From: Planctomycetaceae bacterium
GTDB taxonomy: Bacteria > Planctomycetota > Planctomycetia > Planctomycetales > Planctomycetaceae
Reading direction: 5' to 3'
Length of the DNA: 64,000 nt
Assembly (NCBI GenBank): GCA_002724315.1
Contig: PBOJ01000112.1
Coordinates: 1-64,000 of the forward strand
The notes under the pieces are model-generated. The model was not told the DNA's origin and did not search any database. It saw only the letters and a list, made by a program, of their open reading frames with translations. The first letter of the stretch is position 1. Each line of letters opens with the position of its first letter. Below, one piece after another: positions 19,227 through 27,187 of this stretch. Both the position numbers and the translations under genes were made by a program.

Positions 19227-20723
19227 ATGAATTGCTGGCTGAATTTCCAACCACTGTCGATCGTGATCGTGTTGCTGGTTGGCCTTGGAGCTCCGCTGGC
19301 CCACGGGGCCGATGCGGCCACGTCGCGTCCGAACATCCTGTTTCTGTTCGCCGACGATCAGCGACCCGATACGGTTGCGGCGTACGGCAACTCTCACATT
19401 CGCACTCCCAACATCGACCGACTGGTTCATTCCGGGTTCAACTTCCGCCGTGCTTACTGCATGGGGTCGACTCACGGAGCCGTCTGCCAGCCCAGCCGTG
19501 CGATGTTGATGAGTGGTCGCACGTTGTGGCGAGTGCCAATGAACCTCAAGGGTGTGCCGCTGCTACCCGCCGTGCTGGCTCGCAGCGGTTACGTCACCTT
19601 CGGTACTGGCAAGTGGCACAACCGGGCCCAGTCGTTCATCCGGGCGTTTCAACATGGCAAGTCGGTTTTCATCGGCGGCATGTCCGATCACACGAAAGTG
19701 CCCGTCCGGGACCTGGCCGCTGACGGAAAGCTGACTCCTCCAAGGAAGGCCGAGCGGTTTTCCAGCGAGGTCTTTGCCGATGCGGTGATCGATTTTCTTG
19801 GCAGCCGGAAGGGGAAATCCGACAAGCCGTTTTTTGCTTACGTCGCCTTCACCTCGCCGCACGATCCCAGGCAACCGCCCAGAAAGTTTGCCGAGATGTA
19901 CGCGCCCGACCGGGTCAAGCTGCCGCTGCCGGCCAACTTCATGCCTCAGCACCCTTTCCACAACGGATGGATGGTGGGTCGGGACGAAGCGTTGGCGGCC
20001 TGGCCACGAACCCCCGAGGTCATTCGCAGCCAGCTGGGCGAATACTACGGGATGATCAGCCATCTCGATGAACAGGTTGGACGTGTGCTGGCTGCGTTGA
20101 ACAAAAGCGGTCACGCCGAAAATACGATTGTCGTCTATACCGCTGATCATGGCCTGGCCGTCGGCAGCCACGGACTGCTGGGCAAGCAGAACCTCTACGA
20201 GCACAGCATGGGAACGCCGATGGTGATCAGCGGCCCGGGAATTCCGCAGGGGAAATCCAGCGAGGCCCTGGTCTACCTGTATGACCTGTTCCCCACCATC
20301 TGCACCTGGGCCGGGGTGGAGGTGCCCGAAAAGGTCGAGGGCCGAAGCCTGGCCGGCGTAATCAACGGAGAGAGGCGATTGGTTCGCAAGACGTTGTTCA
20401 CCGCGTACGAGAACAAGATGCGGGCAGTGCGGGATGATCGGTACAAGCTGATCCGTTATCCGCTGATCAACCACACCCAGCTGTTCGATCTTCACGGTGA
20501 TCCAGCCGAGCTGAAGAATCTTGCCGGCGAAACGGGACAGGCTGAACGAGTCGAGCGGATGATGTCGCTGCTCGAAACCTGGCAACAGCAGACCGGGGAC
20601 AAGACCCCCCACACCTCGAAGAATCCCAAGTCGAAGGCGATTGACCTGACAGGCCGAAAGCGAAAACCCGATCGGCATCAACCCGAGTGGGTCATCCGGA
20701 AGTACTTCGGTGATGTGGACTGA
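19227..20723 (+). CDS. Secreted sulfatase (choline-sulfatase/iduronate-sulfatase-like)
   Basis: The 498-residue enzyme starts at the ATG before a signal peptide (about 1-27). Type I sulfatase motifs are visible: the metal-binding FADDQRPD (41-48), the formylglycine site C87-QPSR, GKWHN, and YTADHGLAVGSHG. These enzymes hydrolyse sulfate esters, and the leader places it outside the cytoplasm, where sulfated polysaccharide fragments would be substrates. The exact substrate cannot be read. A formylglycine-generating enzyme is not in the window. The gene is divergent from the PSD1 operon and ends three bases before the convergent glutathione peroxidase stop. Upstream in-frame starts (from 19005) overlap the PSD1 gene and were rejected. 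Confidence 0.9.
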   Translation: MNCWLNFQPLSIVIVLLVGLGAPLAHGADAATSRPNILFLFADDQRPDTVAAYGNSHIRTPNIDRLVHSGFNFRRAYCMGSTHGAVCQPSRAMLMSGRTLWRVPMNLKGVPLLPAVLARSGYVTFGTGKWHNRAQSFIRAFQHGKSVFIGGMSDHTKVPVRDLAADGKLTPPRKAERFSSEVFADAVIDFLGSRKGKSDKPFFAYVAFTSPHDPRQPPRKFAEMYAPDRVKLPLPANFMPQHPFHNGWMVGRDEALAAWPRTPEVIRSQLGEYYGMISHLDEQVGRVLAALNKSGHAENTIVVYTADHGLAVGSHGLLGKQNLYEHSMGTPMVISGPGIPQGKSSEALVYLYDLFPTICTWAGVEVPEKVEGRSLAGVINGERRLVRKTLFTAYENKMRAVRDDRYKLIRYPLINHTQLFDLHGDPAELKNLAGETGQAERVERMMSLLETWQQQTGDKTPHTSKNPKSKAIDLTGRKRKPDRHQPEWVIRKYFGDVD

Positions 20724-20726
20724 ACC

Positions 20727-21329
20727 CTAGCTGGCCAGGGCCTTTTCGATCACCGACTTCATTTCTTTCGAACGGGGTTGAACGTGAGGTCGAAATCGGC
20801 CGATCACCTGGCCCTTTCGGTCGAGCACGAACTTTTCGAAGTTCCACTCGACTTTTCCCTTCCCTGTGGGCGGGGCGTCCTGGCTGGTGAGGTACCCGTA
20901 GAAAGGGGCCGCCTGTTCGCCGTTGACTTCGATCTTGGAGAACAGGTCGAATGACACCTTGTACTTCGCCTGGCAAAAGTCCTTCACTTCCTGGTCGGTT
21001 CCCGCGGCAAAGCTGCCGAACTGGTCGGTGGGGAAACCGAGGACCGCGAAGTTCTCTTCGCCGTACTTGTCCTGCATGTCCTGCAACTGCAGGAACTGGG
21101 TCGTCAACGATCAGCGACTGGCGATGTTGACGACAACCACCACTTTGCCGAAGTAGCGGGCCAGGTTCACTGGCTCACCGTCGATCGACGTCACCTGGAA
21201 ATTCAACGATTCCGGGACCGGTCCCGTGGGCGGAGTTTTCGGTAGCGGCTGGTCCTGGCAGCCGAACGAAACGAGCAGCGCGACACCCAGTGTCGCGATC
21301 GTCGCAGCGTTCATTCGGGTGCGTCGCAT
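20727..21329 (-). CDS. Selenocysteine-containing glutathione peroxidase, lipoprotein (in-frame TGA = Sec73)
   Basis: The reading frame from 21329 gives 200 residues only if the TGA at 21111-21113 is read as selenocysteine. The flanks are N-I-A-S-R-U-S-L-T, the exact active-site context of seleno-GPx (NVASxUGxT), and the frame continues without shift through LGFPTDQFG, KIEVNGE and W162-N163-FEKF, so both sides are conserved. Residues 1-24 look like a lipoprotein leader ending FGC. A SECIS-like hairpin starts 12 bases after the TGA. The enzyme would reduce peroxides at the cell surface. The catalytic glutamine position (motif GQEP) reads SFAAG here. An alternative start is the ATG at 21314. A nonsense mutation is the main alternative. 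selA, selB, selC and selD are not in the window. Confidence 0.85.
21075..21113 (-). promoter_or_regulatory. Bacterial SECIS-like element with its UGA codon
   Basis: Reading the minus strand, the TGA (21113-21111) is followed after 22 bases by a tetraloop AGTT (21088-21085). The loop is closed by TCCTGC/GCAGGA (six pairs), a two-by-two internal loop and two outer pairs (CA/TG). A G within the first two loop bases and a UGA-to-loop distance of 16-37 bases are the published bacterial SECIS rules as I know them, and both are met. Confidence 0.7.
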
Positions 21330-21395
21330 CGTTTGCTTCCGCGTCGTCGGGAACCCATTCAGGATAAGCGGCGGTCCGAGCGCGGGGCAAGTGGT

Positions 21396-22877
21396 TCATC
21401 CGGTTGCTTCGGGACCGGAAACGCCCGCTGCGGCACCCCGTGATCGCCACCGACGGCGCAATGCCAGTCCACCGCACAACAGCAACAGCAGTCCGACGGG
21501 AACCCCGATAATTGTTGGTTGGTACCACCAGCCGTTGATGGTCATCCAGGTGATACTGGTCCCGTGTGAGACTTCACATTCCGGCAGCGCCTTCTGCAAC
21601 GCCAGTACGCCGGCTGCGGTGATATCCGGACAGTCGTTGAGATTGACCCATTCGAGTTCTTCGAGGGTTGCGACTGATGTGAGACCCGCGTCGGAGATCT
21701 TCATGCAGCCATCCAGCCAAAGCTGTTTGAGCTTCTCGAGTTGTTCGAGTTGTTTCAGCCCCGTATCGGTAACCGGCATGTCGGTGAGATGGAGTTCGTG
21801 CAGCTGAGTCAGTTCCGAGATGTGGACCAGCCCCGCATCGGTGATCTTGGTGTTGCCGGGATAGACACCCAGGTTGAGCTTGGTGATCTGGCCGAGTCGG
21901 GCGAGTGATGCCAGCCCGCGGTCGGTGATCTGTTGGCAATATGCGAGGCGGACGGATTCCAGCGATTCGAGTTGCTCGAGGTGGATCATGTGCTGGTCGA
22001 CCAGCCTGGTGCCGGCCAGGTCCAGGGACTTCAGGTTGGAGAGCCCCGCCAGGTGACGGAGACCCGATCCATCGATGTTCGTCTCGGCCAGGCTCAGGGT
22101 CTCGAGGTTGACCAGGCTACCCAGGTGGACGAGACCCTCGTCGGAGACGAGTTGTTCCCGCCGCCATCCTCCTGGCAGTACGAGCGATTTGAGTTGTTGT
22201 TGATTGGCGAGGTGTACCAGCCCCTCGTCAGAGAGTGACCATTCTGAAAGATCAAGATCGGACCGGGGTGCGATGGCGTTGAGGTAGGGGGCCAGTCCGT
22301 CGTCGTTGTAAGAACCGGCAGGGAGCTTCAGCACCATGAAGTTGCGACCGGCCAGTTGCTTCAGGCCCTCGGTCGTGATTTCCGTATCCGCGAGATTCAG
22401 TTTGGTCAGCGACTTCAACCCGGCCAGCTGTGCCAGTCCCCGATCGGTCACTTGGCGGCAGCCGTCCAGGCGAAGGTCTTCCAGTGATTTCAGCCTGGCC
22501 AGCCGCGCCAGTCCTTCGTCGGTGATCTTTGTTTGGGTGAGTCCGAGAGATTTCAGTTGTTGAAGATCTTCGATGTGGGACAAATGCCGGTCGGTGAACT
22601 GAGGGGAACCCAGCCCAAGACGTTGAAGATGTTCGAGATGCCGCAGCGTGGCGAGAACCTTGTCGGACAGCCTGGTGTGGTGGTGAAACAGCACTTCGAC
22701 GACGTGGCCTGCGTCATCACGGTTCAGGGTCGCCAGGGCCCGCTCGAGGCGTGTTTCCGGCGAGTCATCGTCCACAGCGGACGACCCGGATGAGCTGGCC
22801 AGAGAGAAGACCAGCATGGCTACCGGAACCAGGGTGGCCAATGTGCGTGGTGCAGCCGACGCTCGAACCACTGTCAT
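21396..22877 (-). CDS. Leucine-rich-repeat surface protein with C-terminal membrane anchor
   Basis: The 493-residue protein has an N-terminal leader (about 11-34) and then about fifteen leucine-rich repeats of 23-27 residues of the type LxxLxLxxTxITDxGLxxL (about 75-430), similar to the cysteine-containing/RNI-like LRR class. The C-terminus has one membrane helix (about 447-470) followed by LRRRWRSRG, so the repeats face outside. LRR surfaces bind proteins; the partner is unknown. The gene lies 66 bases upstream of the seleno-GPx on the same strand, which may make them one transcript. The region downstream of the start is divergent from the PSD1 gene at 23049. A -10-like TATACT lies 39 bases before the start. 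Confidence 0.88.
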   Translation of the reverse strand: MTVVRASAAPRTLATLVPVAMLVFSLASSSGSSAVDDDSPETRLERALATLNRDDAGHVVEVLFHHHTRLSDKVLATLRHLEHLQRLGLGSPQFTDRHLSHIEDLQQLKSLGLTQTKITDEGLARLARLKSLEDLRLDGCRQVTDRGLAQLAGLKSLTKLNLADTEITTEGLKQLAGRNFMVLKLPAGSYNDDGLAPYLNAIAPRSDLDLSEWSLSDEGLVHLANQQQLKSLVLPGGWRREQLVSDEGLVHLGSLVNLETLSLAETNIDGSGLRHLAGLSNLKSLDLAGTRLVDQHMIHLEQLESLESVRLAYCQQITDRGLASLARLGQITKLNLGVYPGNTKITDAGLVHISELTQLHELHLTDMPVTDTGLKQLEQLEKLKQLWLDGCMKISDAGLTSVATLEELEWVNLNDCPDITAAGVLALQKALPECEVSHGTSITWMTINGWWYQPTIIGVPVGLLLLLCGGLALRRRWRSRGAAAGVSGPEATG

Positions 22878-22916
22878 CTCCCGGGTTGCACCACTGTTCC
22901 GTTTCCTGGCAACACC

Positions 22917-22922
22917 AGTATA
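22917..22922 (-). promoter_or_regulatory. Candidate -10 element of the LRR gene
   Basis: TATACT on the minus strand matches the -10 consensus at five of six bases and lies 39 bases before the start at 22877, the same spacing seen for other candidate promoters here. No good -35 is visible. Confidence 0.4.
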
Positions 22923-23048
22923 GCGACTGTCGTGGGCCAGCTATTGTGCGGGTTTCCGCTGTTGTTTTCGCTGCCCGGATCGTACGTGCGTGCTACGATG
23001 GACTGGAATCCCCGGGACACAACCCCTTCCGCAAAGTTCATCCGCATC

Positions 23049-25556
23049 ATGAAGTTCTCGATTGTCATCGCTGCGCTGCTCGGCGGCCTGATGTCGCCTC
23101 TCCAGGCCGCGGATCCTGCCCTCTCTCCGCGAGAGCAAGTCGACTTTTTCACCGGCAAGGTCAAGCCGCTGCTGGTGAAAAACTGCTTCAAGTGCCACGC
23201 CGGCAGCAAGGTCAAGGGAGGGTTGCATCTGGACAATCGCGCCGGATTGATGAAGGGGGGCGACAGCGGACGGGCGGTCAACCTGAAGCGACCCGAGAAG
23301 AGCCTGCTGGTTGAGGCGATCGGCTATGAACTGGAAGGCTACGAGATGCCTCCCTCGGGGAAACTGCCGGCCGACCAGATCGAGATCCTCAAGCGGTGGA
23401 TCCGCATGGGGTTGCCGATCACACCCGATTTTGCCGGGAAGATTGGCAGTTCAGACAAGAAGACGCCGCAGGTCAATGCACAGACGAAGGCCTTCTGGAG
23501 TTTCCAGAAGGTGAAACGTCCATCCGCACCGAAGGTCAAAAACCGGTCGTGGGTCCGGAGCCCGATTGATCAATTCATTCTTGCCGGTCTGGAACGTGCC
23601 GGTTTGCCGGCCCCGGTTGCGGCTGAAAAGATGTCGCTGTTGCGTCGTGCGACCTATGACCTGACCGGCCTGCCGCCGACCCCTGACGCGATGGATGCGT
23701 TCCTGGCCGATGAGTCGCCGAAGGCTTTCGAAAAGGTTGTCGACCGGTTGCTGAAGTCGCCTCACTACGGCGAAAAGTGGGCACGCCACTGGCTGGACCT
23801 GGTCCGCTATGCCGAATCCAACAGCTACGAACGCGATGACACCAAACCGTATGTCTGGCGATTTCGTGACTACGTGATCCGGTCGTTCAACAGCGACAAA
23901 CCGTTTGACCAGTTTGCCCGCGAACAACTTGCCGGTGACGAGCTGGAAGAAGTGACCCCCGCCGGTGTCGTCGCGACCGGATATTATCGCCTGGGCATCT
24001 GGCAGGATGAGCCAGTGGACCGGGAGCAGTCGCGGTTCGAAGATCTCGACGACATCCTGAGGACGACCACCGAGGTCTTCCTGGGACTCACCGTCGGCTG
24101 TGCGCGTTGTCACGACCACAAGCTCGACCCGATCCGCCAGAAGGATTACTACCGTTTGCTGGCCTTCTTCCGGAACATCCGTCGTTACGGGGTACGTGGT
24201 GGTGGTTCGGTCAAAGATGCCAGTATCACCACGGTGGCGACCGCAGCCGAGTTGAAACGGAACCAGGACCTGGTGGCCAGGCACAAGCTCGACCTGGCCC
24301 ATGTCCTGAAGCGGCTGAAAGGGCTCGATGCGAAATACAAGAACCTGCTCGAAGGTGGTGAGGTTGACGACTTCAAGCGAGAGCAGAACCGGGTGCCCAT
24401 CCTCAAGAAGAAGGTGCCGGGAAAGCTGTCCAAGGACAAGTTCGATGTGTACCAGAAGCTGGCGGCTCGCAGAGACCAGCTCCGCAAGTTTCGTCCGCCC
24501 GGATTTTCCCAGGCCCTGGTCGTCAAGGAACTCGGACCCAATCCCCCGCAGACATTCGTGCAGATCCGTGGCAACGCGCACGCTCGGGGAGACAAGGTCG
24601 AGCCCGGATTTCCCCTGGTGCTTTCACCGCCGGAACCCAACATCCGGCCCGTGGCCAAGGGTGCTCGCTCGGCGAATCGGCGACGGGCGCTGGCCGAGTG
24701 GATCACCAGCCGCGAGAACCCGCTGACGGCCCGGGTGATCGCCAACCGGCTCTGGCAATACCACTTCGGCCGCGGCATCGTCGCCTCCTCGAGCAACTTC
24801 GGCTTTGCCGGCCGGAAACCGACTCACCCGCAACTGCTCGACTGGCTGGCTGCCGAACTGGTTGACGGGGGGGGGACGCTGAAGCGGATGCACCGACGGA
24901 TCATGCTTTCGGCCACTTACCAGATGACCTCCCGCGCCAATGCGAAGGGGTTGGCTGCCGATCCCACCAACCAGTTGTTCTGGCGATACAACATGCGGCG
25001 GCTCTCCGCCGAGGAAATCCGGGATTCGGTGCTCGCCATCAACGGTGCCCTGAACCGGAAAAAGATGTTCGGGCCGAGCATCTTCACGATCATCCCCCGC
25101 GAGATTCTCCAGGGGCAGTCTCGGCCGGGAGCCGGCTGGGGCAAGTCGTCCCCGCAGGATCGCAACCGCCGCAGCATCTACGTGCACGTGAAGCGTTCAC
25201 TGGTGGTGCCGATGTTCGAGAGTTTCGACGGGCCGGATCTGGACAACAGCTGCCCGGTGCGATTCACCACCACGCAGCCCACCCAGTCGCTGGCACTGCT
25301 GAACAGCGAGTTCAGCCAGCGCGAGGCGAAGGTATTTGCCGAATTCCTCAAGAAGCATGCGGGCAATGATCCTGCTGCACAGGTCACGCTGGCCCTGAAA
25401 CGCGCCCTGCAGCGGACACCGACCCAAATCGAGGTCCAGCGGGGAGTGGACTTGATCGATGCTCTGAAGACCCAGGACAAGGCGAGCTCGGAGCTGGCTC
25501 TGAAGTCCTTCTGTCTGCTGGCACTGAATCTCAACGAGTTCCTTTATCTCGACTGA
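23049..25556 (+). CDS. PSD1 family cytochrome-like protein (PSCyt1-DUF1549-DUF1553), paralogue 2
   Basis: The 835-residue protein begins with a signal peptide (1-20, LQA). The N-terminal cytochrome domain carries C46-FK-C49-H50, followed by a GGLHLDNR and a YEMPPSGKL block. DUF1549 (about 160-370) includes DLTGLPPTPDAMD and a second CxxCH (CARCHDHKLDP). A basic helical stretch (about 400-480) is predicted coiled. DUF1553 (about 530-800) includes NRLWQYHFGRGIV and FGFAGRKPTHPQLLDWLA. I chose the ATG at 23049 because it directly precedes the leader. It starts a plus-strand run: DUF1501 follows after 55 bases and a sulfatase after that, so a shared role in sulfated-polymer use is a reasonable inference. 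Confidence 0.9.
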   Translation: MKFSIVIAALLGGLMSPLQAADPALSPREQVDFFTGKVKPLLVKNCFKCHAGSKVKGGLHLDNRAGLMKGGDSGRAVNLKRPEKSLLVEAIGYELEGYEMPPSGKLPADQIEILKRWIRMGLPITPDFAGKIGSSDKKTPQVNAQTKAFWSFQKVKRPSAPKVKNRSWVRSPIDQFILAGLERAGLPAPVAAEKMSLLRRATYDLTGLPPTPDAMDAFLADESPKAFEKVVDRLLKSPHYGEKWARHWLDLVRYAESNSYERDDTKPYVWRFRDYVIRSFNSDKPFDQFAREQLAGDELEEVTPAGVVATGYYRLGIWQDEPVDREQSRFEDLDDILRTTTEVFLGLTVGCARCHDHKLDPIRQKDYYRLLAFFRNIRRYGVRGGGSVKDASITTVATAAELKRNQDLVARHKLDLAHVLKRLKGLDAKYKNLLEGGEVDDFKREQNRVPILKKKVPGKLSKDKFDVYQKLAARRDQLRKFRPPGFSQALVVKELGPNPPQTFVQIRGNAHARGDKVEPGFPLVLSPPEPNIRPVAKGARSANRRRALAEWITSRENPLTARVIANRLWQYHFGRGIVASSSNFGFAGRKPTHPQLLDWLAAELVDGGGTLKRMHRRIMLSATYQMTSRANAKGLAADPTNQLFWRYNMRRLSAEEIRDSVLAINGALNRKKMFGPSIFTIIPREILQGQSRPGAGWGKSSPQDRNRRSIYVHVKRSLVVPMFESFDGPDLDNSCPVRFTTTQPTQSLALLNSEFSQREAKVFAEFLKKHAGNDPAAQVTLALKRALQRTPTQIEVQRGVDLIDALKTQDKASSELALKSFCLLALNLNEFLYLD

Positions 25557-25611
25557 ACCCGGCCGGAACACGCACGGCCGAACCCGTTTCATCAACACAG
25601 CACCCGATACC

Positions 25612-27075
25612 ATGACACAAGCACATACGAATTTCTGTGGTCGAACGCGGCGAGAGTTTCTCTGGGAGACCGGTGCCGGCTTCACCGGGCTGGCCCTCTC
25701 GGGTCTGCTCGACGCCGATTTTCTTTCTCGCCAGGCCGTGGCCGCCGACGGGCAGAAAAAGTTCATCAATCCGCTGGCCCCCAAGGATCCGCACTTCGAT
25801 CCCAAGGCCACCAGCGTGATTTTCCTCTACATGTACGGTGGACCCAGCCATATCGACACCTTCGAGTACAAGCCGAAGATGAAAGGTATGGACGGGAAGA
25901 CCGTCGACGTGAAGACGTTCGGACGAGGTGGACGGAAGAGCCGCGGGAGAATCGTCGAAACCCGGTGGAATTTCAAACAACACGGCAAGTGCGGCCAGTG
26001 GGTCAGCGACCTGTTTCCCCATTTTGCGACGTGCGTCGACGACGTTGCCTTCATCCACTCGATGACCGCCGACAGTCCGATTCACGGGTCGGCGATGCTG
26101 ATGATGAACTCGGGCAAGATCGTCTCCGGCAGCCCGTGCCTGGGATCGTGGGTCAACTACGGCCTGGGGACCCAGAACGAGAACCTGCCCGGTTTCGTCG
26201 TGATGCTCGATCCCCGTGGCGGTCCGATCAGCGGAGCAAAGAACTGGTCGGCCGGCTACATGCCCGCCAGTTTTCAGGCCACGATCATGAGATCCCAGGG
26301 CAACGCAATCCTGAATCTCAAGCGGCCCGATGATCTCAGCGACTCGATGCAGCGACGGTTGTTGGACACCTTGAGAGCGTACAACAACGACCACCAGTTG
26401 CGGCGTGTGGACAACAGCGATCTGGCTGCCCGCATCGCCAGCTATGAACTGGCCTACAAGATGCAGTCCTCGGCGCCCGAGGCGACAGATCTTGCCCAGG
26501 AAACCAAGGAGACGCAGGAATCCTACGGGCTCGATCGCAAGGAGAGCTCCTACTTTGGCCGCCAGTGCCTGTTGGCTCGTCGGCTGGTCGAACGGGGCGT
26601 CCGTTTCATCCAGGTCTACTCCGGTGGCAACCACAACGATGCCAACTGGGATGCCCACGGCGACCTGAAGCGAAATCACGACATGCACGCCCTGGAAACC
26701 GACAAGCCGATTGCCGGGTTGATCAAGGACCTCAAGCAGCGAGGACTCTTCGAGAAGACGTTGATTGTGTGGGGTGGTGAGTTCGGACGGCAGCCGACGG
26801 CCGAGTACGCCAAGGGAACCGGTCGCGACCACAACTCATATGGCTTCACCATGTGGATGGCCGGAGGGGGCATCAAGGGTGGTGTCAACGTTGGCAAGAC
26901 CGACGAGTTGGGTAGCGCGGCGGTGGAGGATCGGTTCCATGTCCGCAACCTTCACGCCACCGTACTCCAGCAGATGGGACTCGATCCCAACCGGCTGAGT
27001 TATTTCTTCAACGGTCTCGACCAGAAGTTGGTCGGGGTCGAGGGCGCGGAGCCGATTCGCCGGATCGTGGCGTAA
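25612..27075 (+). CDS. DUF1501 secreted protein (paralogue 3)
   Basis: The 487-residue protein has a twin-arginine leader (CGRTRREFLWETGAG) ending near AVAAD. DUF1501 blocks are MYGGPSHIDTFEYKPKM (about 80-96), [27 protein letters not shown] and WGGEFGRQPT, followed by GRDHNSYGFTMWMAGGG. An insertion between the first block and HGKCG is longer than in the copies at 53652 and 32305. The gene is 55 bases after the PSD1 gene and 112 bases before the sulfatase gene. The family is known but its reaction is not; co-export with the preceding heme protein is inferred from the repeated pairing. Confidence 0.9.
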   Translation: MTQAHTNFCGRTRREFLWETGAGFTGLALSGLLDADFLSRQAVAADGQKKFINPLAPKDPHFDPKATSVIFLYMYGGPSHIDTFEYKPKMKGMDGKTVDVKTFGRGGRKSRGRIVETRWNFKQHGKCGQWVSDLFPHFATCVDDVAFIHSMTADSPIHGSAMLMMNSGKIVSGSPCLGSWVNYGLGTQNENLPGFVVMLDPRGGPISGAKNWSAGYMPASFQATIMRSQGNAILNLKRPDDLSDSMQRRLLDTLRAYNNDHQLRRVDNSDLAARIASYELAYKMQSSAPEATDLAQETKETQESYGLDRKESSYFGRQCLLARRLVERGVRFIQVYSGGNHNDANWDAHGDLKRNHDMHALETDKPIAGLIKDLKQRGLFEKTLIVWGGEFGRQPTAEYAKGTGRDHNSYGFTMWMAGGGIKGGVNVGKTDELGSAAVEDRFHVRNLHATVLQQMGLDPNRLSYFFNGLDQKLVGVEGAEPIRRIVA

Positions 27076-27187
27076 CCGCCGGCAATGGCCACGGGCCGGC
27101 CCGCCTTCCTGTTTTCAGCAGTCTCCGCTCACTCGGGAATGCCTCCACCCGTTACGGCTGGTGGCTGGTTCTGCCAAGGACTCTCAC

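Noticed and set aside
20727-21329. Interpretation of the glutathione peroxidase as a pseudogene or as two separate genes
   Set aside because: The stop is TGA at the exact selenocysteine site, both sides stay in one frame with conserved residues, and a SECIS-like hairpin follows. It remains the main alternative if Sec machinery is absent.
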